Shown here: piece by piece, positions 28,204 through 37,888 of the stretch
Layout of the letters: every line of letters starts with the position of its first letter
How positions within the stretch are numbered: the stretch's first letter is position 1
Assembly: GCA_008828725.1 (NCBI GenBank)
Contig: MEHQ01000504.1
Span: 112,333-176,332, forward strand
Length of the DNA stretch: 64,000 nucleotides
Direction of reading: 5' to 3'
Source: Saccharina japonica
Lineage: Eukaryota > Sar > Phaeophyceae > Laminariales > Laminariaceae
Notes under the pieces: generated by a model
What the model was told of the DNA's origin: nothing
The model's database searches: none
Seen by the model: only the letters and a program-made list of their open reading frames with translations
Made by a program: the position numbers and the translations under genes

Positions 28204-28350
28204 GTGTGGGTGGGTGGGTAGTGCTCATGTCGTGCACGGCCGTACCGGTAGTCGTATGAGCATAGGCCCTCGCACCCCTCCAATGCCGGGACGGAGCAAT
28301 TTTCGGGTTTTTCACCAGGCAAGCAGGCAGACATTGATACGAAGCGCGCC
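28204..28350 (-). repeat. I-repeat, inverted partial
   Basis: 'ctcatgtcgtgcacggccgt', 'ataggccctcgcacccct' and 'gggtttttcaccaggcaag'. With 27800-28036 it forms inverted flanks around the 28040-28192 foldback. Confidence 0.7.
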
Positions 28351-28351
28351 A

Positions 28352-28553
28352 TAGTGTGTGTGTTCTTCACGTTACACCTTCCTTTCTACATACCCGTCGA
28401 CATCCAGCACACCCAGTGTCCGTGCCGATTCTTCATCCTAAAAAAGGTAAACCAGTTCTGTGGTCACAAAACTACGACACAGTAGAGATGTGCAGTAAGC
28501 AGAGCAGACAATGCAATGCCATATACGACGGGCAATACCTACCCTGCTAGCAA
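28352..28553 (-). mobile_element. Retroposon F copy
   Basis: The plus strand shows the (TG)n end, 'ttcttcacgttacacc', 'ttctaCAtacccgtcgacat', 'cagcacacccagtgtccg', 'gattcttcatcct', 'gtggtcacaaaactacgaca' and 'ccctgctagcaata'. TACATA at 28387-28392 replaces the single TA of most copies. Confidence 0.75.
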
Positions 28554-28669
28554 TAGTAAATAGGACCAAATATTGGCAGAAAAAAATAGGTTAATACCTG
28601 GTATATACCAGAGGTAGGTTTTTGTTGTGTACCGTGGGTTCTGTTTACAGTGTTTACTATGCCCCCCCC
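28549..28669. mobile_element. MITE-D with two TA-bounded insertions
   Basis: Between 'aaaaataggttaa' and 'ggtttttgttgtgtacc' the consensus TATATA is replaced by TACCTGGTA (28595-28603) and TACCAGAGGTA (28606-28616). The ends are recognisable ('aatagtaaataggacc', 'gtttactatgcccc'). Confidence 0.7.
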
Positions 28670-29210
28670 CGCAACAGACGAAGAACCGCTTGTGAGGCGG
28701 ACTTTCTTGCATATGGCTGACAAGTTAAGCGACGAGGGGTACACTATACCAAATAGAACAAGTAAACACAAATTTCGAAAAAAAAAAAAAAAATACCATC
28801 CGAAAAATCGTCCATATTATTACTGGCCCCCCCGCCAACCAACAACAAGCATTGGTTTGTTTTTCGTTATAGTGTTTCAAGAGTGGAGAGTTGTGTCGAT
28901 TTTTTTCCGTGCTCCCTAATGGGTTATCACTTGGTTATCATGATAATTTTTTGGTTTGCAGTCTTCGGGATATAACAGGAGCGCCCCCATATCGGCGCAG
29001 GGGAAGAGGGGGGAGGGGGACGGTGGATGCAAATTTTCTGCCAAAAAAAAAACGGAATACGTACAAAAACACAAAGTTTTACACCACGTATCGACGGCGC
29101 AATCTACTGCTGTGTATCAAAAGTCGTGAATGTAAGGTGAAAAACACACTAAACTGTTAATATGTACCAGGTACGTATGTAGATATAATATATATATCAT
29201 ACACTTGGCG
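28670..29210. other. Gene-free stretch
   Basis: No family was recognised apart from a TACCAGGTACGTA near 29164. Short frames are unsupported. Confidence 0.35.
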
Positions 29211-29696
29211 GCACAAAGTTAACGGCAAACTGCCTCAACCGAATCAAGCATCGATCAACCAATCAATCAATCAGGATACCACGAGGCCTGGCGTGCCTCG
29301 GGGCACCGACTACGAATACGTACCTGACCTGGCGCTTGTGCTGTTTTCGTTTATACATATAATTTTGTATATACAATCGAACGTTCGAACCTCTGTTCAT
29401 TACTTCCGGAGTGCATGACGGCCTCGCCGCTTCCCTCGCTGGCATGACAGCCCTTCCGCCGATTTTTCGACAAGAGCAACACCAGACACCGCGAAATTAC
29501 GTCCATCTACGACTTTTTACTGGGCTACAACATATTCACGAGATAGAAAACGGGATGTGGACGGATGCCATGATGGAGATGCAGTCTCCAAACCACAAAA
29601 TGATAAAAGTCCAAGTTACAAATTCCCAGGATAAAAGCAGATGGAATACGGGTATGTATTATACGAGTATGGATAGATGGATAAATTGGATGTTAG

Positions 29697-29777
29697 CCCC
29701 TCAAGAACTGGTCCCGCGTATGTGGAGACAAACCACTTGGAAATAGTGTGGGATACTTGTTTTCAGTTCTGGATGGG
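29697..29777. mobile_element. MITE-A inside the minisatellite
   Basis: Starts CCCCTCAAGAACTGGTCCC after 'ttggatgTTAG' and ends CAGTTCTGGATGGG before TTAA. Uninterrupted minisatellite units continue 'ttggatgtaaaac' here. Confidence 0.85.
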
Positions 29778-29830
29778 TTAAAAAGAAACTCTCCAAACCC
29801 ACAAAATTGTAAATTCCAAGTTACTACGTA

Positions 29831-30010
29831 ATGGATGCATTGCATTATCTGCTCTGCTTGCTGCACTGAGCGTAGTATCTCTGTGTCGTAGTTTTGTGAC
29901 CACAGAACTGGTAACTTTTTAGGATGAAGAATCGGCACGGACACTGGGTGTGCTGGATGTCGACGGGTAGAAAGGAAGGTTTAATGTGAACACACACAAA
30001 CACACACATG
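29831..30010 (+). mobile_element. Retroposon F inside the minisatellite
   Basis: 'gcattgcattatctgctctg', 'ctgagcgtagtatctctgtg', 'tagttttgtgaccacagaac', 'tgaagaatcggcacggacac', 'gtcgacgggtagaaagg' and 'ggtttaatgtgaacacacac'. The 5-prime side is shorter than in the 40.2-kb copy and the AC-rich tail is kept. Confidence 0.8.
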
Positions 30011-30426
30011 CAAACGAACAAAAAAGTCCCCAAAACTACGAGTACAAAATGAGAATTTCCAAGTTACAAATTATCAGCATAAAAGCAGATAGAACACTGG
30101 TGCGTCTGGATAGATGGATAAATTGGATGTAAAACATACTCTCCAAACCCACAAAATGCTAAAAATCCAAGTTACAAATTCCCAGCATAAAAGCAGATAG
30201 AAAACCGGTACGTCGTGTATCTATTGATGTGGATGCATAAATGGACGTAAAAACAAAAACTCTCCAAAACCACAATATTATAAATTCCAAGTTGCAAATT
30301 CCCAGCATAAAAGCAGGTATAAATAGGAGGCTGGGTACGTATGTATGGATAGATGGATAAATTGGATGAACAAAAAAAATCTCTACAACCACAAAATGAT
30401 CAATTCCAAGTTACAAAAAAAAACTA

Positions 30427-30531
30427 TTACGGAGGACCATAATAAATAGGACCAAATATTGTTGGTAAAAATAGGTAAATATTTAGGTTTTAGTGTGTAC
30501 CGTACGTTCCTATTTACTATGGTCCCCCGCA
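30427..30531. mobile_element. MITE-D copy, well preserved
   Basis: Left TTACGGAGGACCATAATAAA, right TATTTACTATGGTCCCCCGC, length about 104 bp. Confidence 0.85.
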
Positions 30532-30639
30532 ATAGCATACGAGTCGTATCTATATCATACATGTCACCTCATCTCGTGCAAGCAAAAATCCCAAAAGGTT
30601 ACGAGTATTATTACTCGGTAATAATATCTGATATGTATG

Positions 30640-30805
30640 TACAAACTAACGTCAAACTCCGTCAACCATCACGGAGATTATCAAGAGGCCTTGTTTGAGG
30701 CTGACGCTGACAGTACACCATAATGTACAAACTAACGTCAATCTTCGTCAACCATCAAGGAGATTATCAAGAGGCCTTGTTCGAGGCTGACGCTGACAGT
30801 AGTAC
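30640..30805. repeat. Two-copy tandem repeat (about 80 bp)
   Basis: 'caaactaacgtcaaactccg', 'caaccatcacggagattatc' and 'aagaggccttgtttgaggct' are followed by a second near-identical copy. Confidence 0.85.
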
Positions 30806-31203
30806 ACCGACCGGTACTATTTTGATTAGTACCGGTATTGTATTGTATTGCTCTGCTTGTATGTTTATATAATATAAAAAACTATTGTTCGTAGAGTTTA
30901 TTTTGGAACAACAATTTCATTAGGGGTGTGTCTGCATTACAGCAGCCTCAAGGTTGGCAGTTGGCAGTTGGGAGCCTCGGCACTCGCCACGTACCTCATA
31001 TAAACACAGCAACCAGTACAGCAGCATCAGACCGACGACACACCATGATAAATAGCCCGGTATAAACAAACGTCAGACTCGCTTCGATGGGGACGCTAGG
31101 AAAACAGGTATATATTATACCATATACAGTATATATCATATACAGCAAGCCTAATCACCAGTGCGTTCCAGGTAAATGTCATAAAGAAAGAAAAAAACAC
31201 AAC

Positions 31204-31280
31204 GCGGTCGAAGTATCACACCAAGTTTGCAAAACATGCGCTTTAGAGAGACCTTCACCTTTCGATCTCACGAGCTACGA
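31204..31280 (-). mobile_element. G-repeat fragment
   Basis: 'gtcgaagtatcacaccaagt' and 'ttgcaaaacatg', then diverged 'tcgatctcacgagc'. Confidence 0.5.
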
Positions 31281-31484
31281 AAGGTTCTGTGTTTTTGTTT
31301 CCGAGCTGAGGTGCTAAGGCTCATTGCATCTCCCCGTTGGCGGGCCCTTACCGTGTGGAGTTTAGAGCCGACAACAAAAACGATACACCAAACGGGAGCA
31401 AGGATTGGAAATGCTTGAAAAAAAAACTTACAAAAAACTAATGTACATATATACTTCGTATATATATATATTTTTTTTTTCCAA

Positions 31485-31668
31485 ACAACACGTGTGAGAT
31501 CGAAGATTTCGTCGAAACCCATCTTGGCTAGCTGAGTGTGATATTTCCATCGCGCGTACTAAAAATGGATTTTATATGTCCGTATCATGCAGGATATATA
31601 TACATCCCGTATGAGGGGGACACAATCTGAGGCTGTAAAATTCAGGGAGCGTGCGTCTATGTATGGGA
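31485..31668 (+). mobile_element. G-repeat, long copy
   Basis: 'gtgtgagatcgaagatttcg', 'ggctagctgagtgtgatatt', 'ttttatatgtccgtatcatg', 'catcccgtatgagggggaca' and 'ttcagggagcgtgcgtctat'. It is the plus-strand counterpart of 8359-8540. Confidence 0.75.
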
Positions 31669-32370
31669 TCAAGTAAGTATGGATCTCGGGACAGATCATC
31701 GATTCTCGCCTCATCGTCTTTAGATAGATCTTCCAGGGCCACAGATAGATTCCTGATCTGTTATGATCTACAGCAGTCTATAGCTCACAATGGTGCCGGG
31801 TGGGAGCTGTAGACTGTAGATCTCAAAACGCGTTTCGTAGGGGTCGGGTCTGTGCTACTATGTACACAATCGCGCACACCAAAAATCTCATACACAACGA
31901 AACGGCGGGTTAGGAGCTACTGTAAGATGATCTGTAGATGGGCAGATCGTGATCTGTACGGGGTGTTTGCACTCTTCCTCTCTCTTTGACGCTGTAACCG
32001 TCGGGGCTGCGGGTTGACGGACGACTGACTACAAGCAGTCGAGTCGCCGATACAATAGTCGCCTTACCAAGCACAGCATCCGAGCACTGACCACTCTTGT
32101 ATAGGGTTGTTAGGGTTCGGGTCAGGGTTCGGGTTCGGGTCGGAGGGTCGGCTTTAGGCGCCAAGCACAAAACCTGCGTAAAGGTTCACCATCGAGGTTG
32201 TTTGTCCACCCTTCACTGGCTCCTCCCGGCAACATGGGCTACTATTAATACTGCTGTAGATAGATGCTAGATACGAAGTGTAGGATCGCGAATAGACCTA
32301 ACTTCCCTTAACAGATCCAAATAATGAAGGTCGGAACCGATCATCTGTCCGAGGCAGAAGAGCTTCGTTA
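31669..32370. other. Gene-free stretch with weak telomere-like sequence
   Basis: No gene is supported. 'gttagggttcgggtcagggt' and related steps lie at 32105-32145. 'agatctgtagatgggcagat'-type short repeats of GATC words occur before it. Confidence 0.4.
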
Positions 32371-32373
32371 CTA

Positions 32374-32452
32374 CCACTCTGTCCAGAAATATAAGCACCG
32401 TTTGTACATACATATTCACTAGTAACGGTGCTTATACTTCTGGACAGAGTGG
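32374..32452. mobile_element. MITE-C, best preserved copy, TA sites
   Basis: A 79-bp element starting CCACTCTGTCCAGAAATA and ending ACTTCTGGACAGAGTGG. TA lies at 32372-32373 and 32453-32454. The arms pair over about 28 bp. Confidence 0.9.
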
Positions 32453-32494
32453 TACTAATTATGAATACCGCTTATTCGAGATTCTTTGGTCTGA

Positions 32495-32805
32495 TTGATC
32501 TGATTGGCTTAGGGTCAGCGCTAGGGCTATACTCTGATTGGCTTATAGGGTCAGCGCTAGGGCTACAATACAGGACACCTAATAAGAAACAGGCCAATAA
32601 GAAAGCCAGGCTGAGATTTCGAGGAAAGCAATACATTCGGGATTCGTTATCTTGAAATTAGTGTAGAAAGCACCCTCTCTCAAATAAGAAATCCAGCCTC
32701 GACCAGATTTCCTGTTTCTCATCAGGTGTCCTGTATTGTACTCTGATTGGCTTAGGGTCAGCGCTAGGGCTACTCTGATTGGCTTAGGCTTAGGGTTAGC
32801 GTTGC
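32495..32805. repeat. Tandem repeat (CTGATTGGCTTAGGGTCAGC) split by MITE-B
   Basis: Units 'tctgattggcttagggtcag' plus 'cgctagggctac' lie on both sides of the MITE-B at 32571-32733. One unit reads 'ggctTAtagggtcagcg' with an additional TA. Confidence 0.8.
32571..32733. mobile_element. MITE-B, intact, TA duplication
   Basis: A 163-bp element starting CAGGACACCTAATAAGAAAC and ending 'ttctcatcaggtgtcctg'. TA lies at 32569-32570 and 32734-32735. The interior 'ttatcttgaaattagtgtag' is conserved in all family members. The TA target suggests a Tc1/mariner-type mobiliser; no transposase is visible. Confidence 0.88.
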
Positions 32806-32961
32806 AGTCGTCTCGTCGTCTCCTACACAGCATGTCAAGTGTGTATTTTCACAATTTTTCTCGAAACATCCCCCGAAAAAAACGAAACCAAGGCTAAAAC
32901 AAAAAAAAAGGAAACCTCATGCACGAAGCCTTCACCCCCTTCTGTACAGCAGTGCCAACTA

Positions 32962-33112
32962 CTACGGGAGACCATAGTAAATAGGACCTACGGGACATAC
33001 AAAAACCAGTATATTTCACTTTTTTACTAACCATACTTGGTCCTATTTACTATTCCACAATTTTTACTAACCATATTTAGTCCTATTTACCACCGGTATG
33101 GTCCACCGTAAT
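32962..33112. mobile_element. MITE-D with internal partial duplication
   Basis: 'ctacgggagaccatagtaaa' opens the copy. 'tttttactaaccata(c/t)tt' and 'gtcctatttac' occur twice before the final 'ggtatggtccaccgta'. Confidence 0.75.
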
Positions 33113-33617
33113 ACGTACTGTATTAAATTACTACCCCCTTTTCTGCTCCATGCTCCTCCAACTTCTTCAGTTCAATGTTGTCGTTATCATACTGTCACAA
33201 ATAGCACTGCTTGCTGCTGGCTCTATGTACGTATACAGAGGCAGCAGCAGTATCGTAAGTAGTCGTAAGCGTTCGCATTTTGTTTTTCCGGGGATTTTTT
33301 TTCCTTCGACTTTTTTTGTCGGGACAACCGCATGAAATGGATGAATACTAAAAAGAGATTGAAGCGGACTGCCGGCAAGGAAACCCGCCCCTCTGCCCCC
33401 CCCTTCCTCTCCTCTCCTCTCCCCCCGCCTCGAGCCCTCCGTCCCTGCTCTCGCCGGAAGAAGAGATAAAAGGGCTGCATCATGCACACCTGCCATATTT
33501 ACCAGGTATATACACATATTCATACTACTACTGTTGTACATGCGCAGTATATATTATTAATACCACATATTGTCAGCAGCGCATGGAATAAATATATGTA
33601 TGCCTGGTATAACACAT
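33113..33617. other. Gene-free stretch
   Basis: C- and T-rich sequence at 33390-33430. No family or gene was recognised. Confidence 0.35.
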
Positions 33618-33618
33618 A

Positions 33619-33697
33619 CCACTTTGTCCGGGAATATAGTGACCATTTGGTTGAAATATCAACACCCGAATGGCACTAACATTTCGGAACAAAGTGG
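33619..33697. mobile_element. MITE-C copy, TA sites
   Basis: Starts CCACTTTGTCCGGGAATA and ends ACATTTCGGAACAAAGTGG between TA dinucleotides, 79 bp. Confidence 0.85.
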
Positions 33698-33808
33698 TAC
33701 ACAGCAAGTACGGCAAGAAACTGGAGAACTACCTACAGACAGTACGTAGTAGCTTCTACTCATTGTAGGTGGGATTTCATATGTCATGTTGTAGTATATA
33801 CCTGGTAC

Positions 33809-33880
33809 CCAAGTGTCACACTCAGCTTGTGAATATGAGCTGCGGTGAAAATCCTCGATCTCACAGCTAGTTTTTTTTTG
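33809..33880 (-). mobile_element. G-repeat arm
   Basis: 'agtgtcacactcagcttgtg' and 'aaaatcctcgatctcacagc' followed by a T-run. Confidence 0.65.
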
Positions 33881-33896
33881 GTAAATATATATATAA

Positions 33897-34106
33897 GGGC
33901 CAGAATTAACGAGTATAAAATAAATTCAATTTGGAAAAAATAAAATTCAAATTCGATTTTCATTGGTCAACAGACTCACCAGCACCAAATATCATGCCCC
34001 AAGATCCTAATCGTTGGTGCTGGTGCGTGTGTTGACCAATGAAAAGCGGATTTGAATACATATTTTTTCCAAATTCAATTTTTTTCTTCTTCGTTAAAAC
34101 GGGCCC
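33897..34106. mobile_element. MITE-K second copy, TAA sites
   Basis: 210 bp, starting GGGCCAGAATTAACGAG and ending CGTTAAAACGGGCCC, with TAA at 33894-33896 and 34107-34109. It is strongly similar to 23036-23244, including the 'caccagcaccaaatatcatg' centre. Confidence 0.85.
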
Positions 34107-34290
34107 TAAAATATATATTGACTCGCTAAGAAAACAAAAAAGCACCCTCAAGAAAATCTCAAGCCCTTCTTTGCCGGTGAGTGCCGCACGAGAGCTCGTT
34201 GTCAACATCTGAAACACGCTGCAAGTTCCTTATTCAAATAACCTTACAAGGCAAATACTAGGAACATATGGCTCACTTCTATATATATAT

Positions 34291-34520
34291 GGGGGGTACT
34301 TCATTTTCATGCATGTCCGTAGTCGTATACTCATAGACCCTCGCATCCCTGCAATGCCGGGACGGAGCATGTCGGGTTTCCACCGACCAGGCAGACATCT
34401 GGTTTGCTTGCACCAAAGCGCGAAGCGAAACGTGAGGTGTTCGGCGAGTCGCATGAAGGGTGAGAGCTGCATCCTCGTACGAGTCCGCTTGTGAGGCGAG
34501 CTTTCTTGCATAATGGATGA
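34291..34520 (-). repeat. I-repeat at the unit-1 boundary
   Basis: Inverse of 19505-19746: 'catgcatgtccgtagtcgta', 'tagaccctcgcatccctgca', 'catgtcgggtttccaccgac' and 'gagctgcatcctcgtacgag'. Confidence 0.8.
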
Positions 34521-34663
34521 TACATTTGGACAGGGGTATCACAGCGTGCCAAGCGAGGAGAAGGGCTTTAAAAAAACATGTCCGTAGTGGGGGCATGCAT
34601 TGCCCAACCAGGTTTCTTGTGAGAGGGCCGCTACTGCTGCTACTTTTTGGGGGGGGGAACCGA

Positions 34664-34950
34664 TCACGAGACCATAGTAAAATAGGACCAAATATTGTTG
34701 GTAAAAATATGTGAGTATATAGGTTTTAGTGTGTACCACATGTCCTATCTACTATGGTCCCCCGTAGGAACATAGCACGTAGGACCAAACATTGTTAGTA
34801 AAATATGTGAGTATATAGGTTTTAGCGTGTACCACAGGTCCTATTTACTATGGTCCCCCGTTACATAGGACCAAATATTGTTAGTAAAAATAGTTAAATA
34901 TATAGGTTTTTGTATGTACCGTAGGTCCTATTTACTACGATGGTCCCCCG
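34664..34950. mobile_element. Three MITE-D copies in tandem (unit 1 only)
   Basis: Copies lie at about 34664-34763, 34764-34860 and 34861-34950, all in one orientation, each with 'taggttttagtgtgtacc' and ending 'ctatggtcccccgt'. The second and third have shortened left ends. Unit 2 lacks the whole block and reads straight through 'gctactgctactg'. Confidence 0.85.
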
Positions 34951-34987
34951 TGCTACTGCTACTGTTGTATACCAGGTACCAGTATGA

Positions 34988-35047
34988 CACACACGACAAA
35001 TCGGCACAGACACTGGGTATGATGGATGTCGCGGGTAGAAAGGACGG

Positions 35048-35125
<78 letters not shown>

Positions 35126-35149
35126 CGCACACACACGCACACACATCAC
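34988..35149 (+). mobile_element. Retroposon F 3-prime end with long (AC)n
   Basis: 'acaaatcggcacagacactg' and 'gtcgcgggtagaaaggacgg' are followed by about 60 bp of AC repeats and AC-rich variants. The long AC tract makes spurious Thr-His frames. Confidence 0.75.
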
Positions 35150-35489
35150 GGGTGAACGTGAACGACCCACACACCAAAAAAGCAAAACACCGGGAAAAAA
35201 AAAAACAGAAAAACTTGGTCTCCGGCTTCAGATTTGTTTCGAGCACGGTCTCCGGCTTCTTCTCTCCCAAGCAGGTCAGACACTCAAGACACTCAGACGC
35301 TCAGACGCTTAGAGAAGGGCGGCGGGCCGGGCCCCCCTGCAGATGGCGATTTACGGCCATGCTATTATTAATAATAATTTATTATGAAGTAATTTATTAT
35401 GCCAACACGCTCGTAATTACCTGGTACCTGGTTTTATATCATGGGCTGTTGTACCGGCATATTATATATAACCTACTACCTGGTAGCAT

Positions 35490-35578
35490 ATAACGGGAAT
35501 ATAAGGACATTCGTACATCAATATGAAGACAAATATGTCCTTGTATTCGCGCCCAGAGCGGTACCAATCGGTACCTAA
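35490..35578. mobile_element. Diverged MITE-C relative
   Basis: 'gggaatataaggacattcgt' pairs with 'aatatgtccttgtattcgcg' around 'catcaatatgaagac'. Related copies lie at 48660-48755 and 63897-63987. The ends are unclear. Confidence 0.5.
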
Positions 35579-35647
35579 ATGTCAGGGCCGTTTGGATGAC
35601 ACAATAATACTGAATAATATACATACAAACCTTCCCTCTTATGTAAA

Positions 35648-35715
35648 CCCCTTCAGAACCGGTGCCCCCGTTTTTTAGACAAAATACTTGGAAATAGCGT
35701 AGGATAAGTTTTGTA
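35648..35715. mobile_element. MITE-A copy, diverged
   Basis: Starts CCCCTTCAGAACCGGTGCCC and keeps 'aaaatacttgga' and 'ggataagttttgta'. The right end is lost. Confidence 0.65.
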
Positions 35716-35806
35716 GCCGCCATCAAAGGGTTCATTGTGGTATGATACATATATATATATATATATGCGTAGATAGACATTACCTAGTATACATTTGGTA
35801 TTATAT

Positions 35807-35882
35807 GTGTGTTTTCGTTCGCATGAAGCCGCTCTTTCTACCCGTCGACATCCAGCAACCTCACCCCAGTTTCCGTGCATTT
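35807..35882 (-). mobile_element. Retroposon F fragment
   Basis: 'ctttctacccgtcgacatcc', 'cagtttccgtgcat', then poly-T. The usual (TG)n and 'ttcttcacatt' are altered to 'tgtgtgttttcgttcgc'. Confidence 0.55.
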
Positions 35883-35884
35883 TT

Positions 35885-35945
35885 AATTTATTTATTTTCC
35901 CCCCATGTATTTTTATTATCTTCACCCTTTTTTTCTCTCTCCCTT
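35885..35945 (-). mobile_element. SINE tail fragment
   Basis: 'tttattatcttcaccctttt' and 'ttctctctccctttt' match the SINE tail region only. Confidence 0.5.
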
Positions 35946-35949
35946 TTTA

Positions 35950-36040
35950 TCACGGAGGAGCATAGTAGTAAATAGGACCTACGGAGCACACAAAAACCTA
36001 CATATTTCCTTATTTTTACTGTCAATATTTGGTCCTGTCT
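35950..36040. mobile_element. MITE-D copy
   Basis: 'tcacggaggagcatagtagt', 'aaaacctacatatttcctta' and 'gtcaatatttggtcctg'. It is the reference for the sequence that element L interrupts at 11.1 kb. Confidence 0.7.
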
Positions 36041-36159
36041 ACTTGTTTTCGGTCCATTTCATTTCATTTCGTTTCATTTCATTTGGTTTTTATTGGATGT
36101 CGCATCTCCTCTGGGAGAAGCACGACACTTTCTTCTTTTATGTTCATGCTTTTGTTTGG

Positions 36160-36461
36160 TTGCTTGATTGTTGATTTGCTTCAGTATATTTACTTTTTAT
36201 TATTTTTCCTTTTCGCTTTTTTTCTTTTTTCTCTTTTTTTCTCTTGCATGCACCTGGATTGCTAGCAGGGTAGGTCTTGCCTGTCGTATATGGCATTGCA
36301 TTGTCTGCTCTGCTTACTGCACTGAGCGTAGTATCTCTGTGTCGTAGTTTTGTGACCACAGAACTGGTACCTTTTTAGGATGAAGAATCGGCACGGACAC
36401 TGGGGTGTGCTGGATGTCGACGGGTAGAAAGGAAGGTTTAATGTGAAGAACACGCACACAC
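36160..36461 (+). mobile_element. Retroposon F, long copy
   Basis: 'gattgttgatttgcttcagt', a T-rich tract, 'tgcatgcacctggattgcta', 'gcaggg TA ggtcttgcctg', 'gtctgctctgcttactgcac', 'tgtgaccacagaactggtac', 'tgctggatgtcgacgggtag' and 'ggtttaatgtgaagaacacg'. Unit 2 lacks the first 115 bp. Confidence 0.8.
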
Positions 36462-36478
36462 TATGCCCCCCCCCGTTA

Positions 36479-36601
36479 TAGTCGAAACTCAGATCTGGGG
36501 TCACTCATAAGTAGGCTTTTCTCCTCCCTCCCTCCCTCCCCACTACGGTACGTGCCTTGCACTTTTTTTATCGCGGGAAAATGTCAGCACTTTCTGCCCT
36601 C
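36479..36601 (-). mobile_element. SINE fragment
   Basis: 'gtcgaaactcagatctgggg', 'ctccctccctccccactacg' and 'atgtcagcactttctgccct'. Unit 2 shows the same fragment with many small indels. Confidence 0.65.
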
Positions 36602-36981
36602 TCTATACGTTTGAACGGCTCGAAAAGTATGTACGTACTGGTATGAATCATGAGTGTGCATTTATTTGTGTTCGTTCACAGGTTTAGGGGATCAAATCTT
36701 TTGCGCAATCCTCCTTTCGGAGGACCGAGAAAAAACCATGAAAAAACAATGATACAAGCTAGGGAAACATCAACCGTCTACGACGAGCACCTTTAAGCGC
36801 CCGACACACATGAAGTGTCATATGTATGTACGAGTACAGACAGCAGTAGTAGTGGGTGCCCCGAGTTGACATTGAGAGCATCCCGTGACACTAAGCCAAA
36901 ACAGGGGGCGGGTTTTACTGCACAACGCTCTTATCTGTACAACTATTTAATAGTGGGGAATATTTATAGAGAAGAGTTTAA

Positions 36982-37084
36982 TACGGAGGACCATCGTAGT
37001 AAATAGGACCTACGGTATAGACAAAAACCTATACATTTAACTATTTTTACTAACACTATTTGGTCATATTTACTATGGTCCCCC
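36982..37084. mobile_element. MITE-D copy
   Basis: 'tacggaggaccatcgtagta', 'acaaaaacctatacattta' and 'catatttactatggtccccc'. Confidence 0.8.
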
Positions 37085-37141
37085 TTTATAGTATATATTT
37101 AAAAAAATTGAAAAAAACAACAGCTGTGTACGAATAGGTGG

Positions 37142-37275
37142 TAACATGTGTCGTAGTTTTGTGACCACAGAACTGGTACCCCTCTAGGATGAAGAATCGG
37201 CAAGGACACTGGGGTGTGCTGGATGTCGACGGGTAAAAAGGAAGGTTTAATATGAAGAACACGCACACGCATACA
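37142..37275 (+). mobile_element. Retroposon F, 5-prime truncated
   Basis: Begins at 'gtgtcgtagttttgtgacc' and runs to 'ggtttaatatgaagaacacg' plus CACGCATACATG. Confidence 0.75.
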
Positions 37276-37433
37276 TGCCGATTTGACCGCTCGTAAATCC
37301 CGAATGCTCTCATCTTGGGCGCTCTTAATCACGGTAGGCACTGCTACTACTACTGCTGTAGGCGAAGAAGCCAGGAAGGGGCCTGTCGTTGCCGTGCCGC
37401 GTGCGTACGTACGTGCGACTCCTTTTTTTGTGT

Positions 37434-37619
37434 ATTTTTTTATGTTTCCATCCTATTTATTTTTTCTCTCCCTCCACATATTATACGTACGGGATGACGT
37501 CGTGAAGAAAGGAAGGAAGAACACACACACATGTATCATATACGTATTTCATACTAATATAATAGTCGTAACTAATAAGATCCGGGGTCACAAAAGCAGG
37601 CTCTTCTCCCTCCTCCTTT
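37434..37619 (-). mobile_element. SINE fragment with insert
   Basis: Tail 'atccta tttattttttctctccctcc' (split here only for length), an inserted stretch at about 37470-37555, then 'agtcgtaactaataagatcc' and 'caggctcttctccctcctcc'. Confidence 0.6.
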
Positions 37620-37888
37620 GACATGTTGAAACATTGTACCATATCCTATGTATCATACCACCTCTCTTGGTGACCCCGAGACATCGATGAAAACAAAAGA
37701 TAACCTTGGTTGTATTGGTCATAAGGGAGAGAACCCTATCGCTGACTTGGTACGAGTATTATTTTAAATACCGACGATTGGCACTTAATAAGCTTTTTGA
37801 TGAATGCACGTGTGCCCGTGGGAAGTACGTAAGTACCAATACCAACCATTCGGTTAGGGAAGTACCTTGTTGGCCTTCGACCCCACCT

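Larger units (their letters stand above)
29580..30420. repeat. About 115-bp minisatellite interrupted by two mobile elements
   Basis: Units carry 'aattccaagttacaaattcc', 'cagcataaaagcagatagaa', 'atggataaattggatg' and 'aactctccaaa'. They lie near 29585, 30045, 30165, 30285 and 30395. The array is broken by MITE-A at 29697-29777 and retroposon F at 29831-30010. Confidence 0.8.

Noticed and set aside
34878-35493. Thr-His and Cys-Val repeat ORFs around the AC tract
   Set aside because: They are produced by (AC)n translation, and the same frames occur in unit 2 for the same reason.
37120-37140. Unit 1 'gtacgaatagg' versus unit 2 'gtatagg' as a TA-bounded gain
   Set aside because: Unit 2 has TATA, so the difference is 4 bp between two existing TA and does not fit a TA duplication cleanly.
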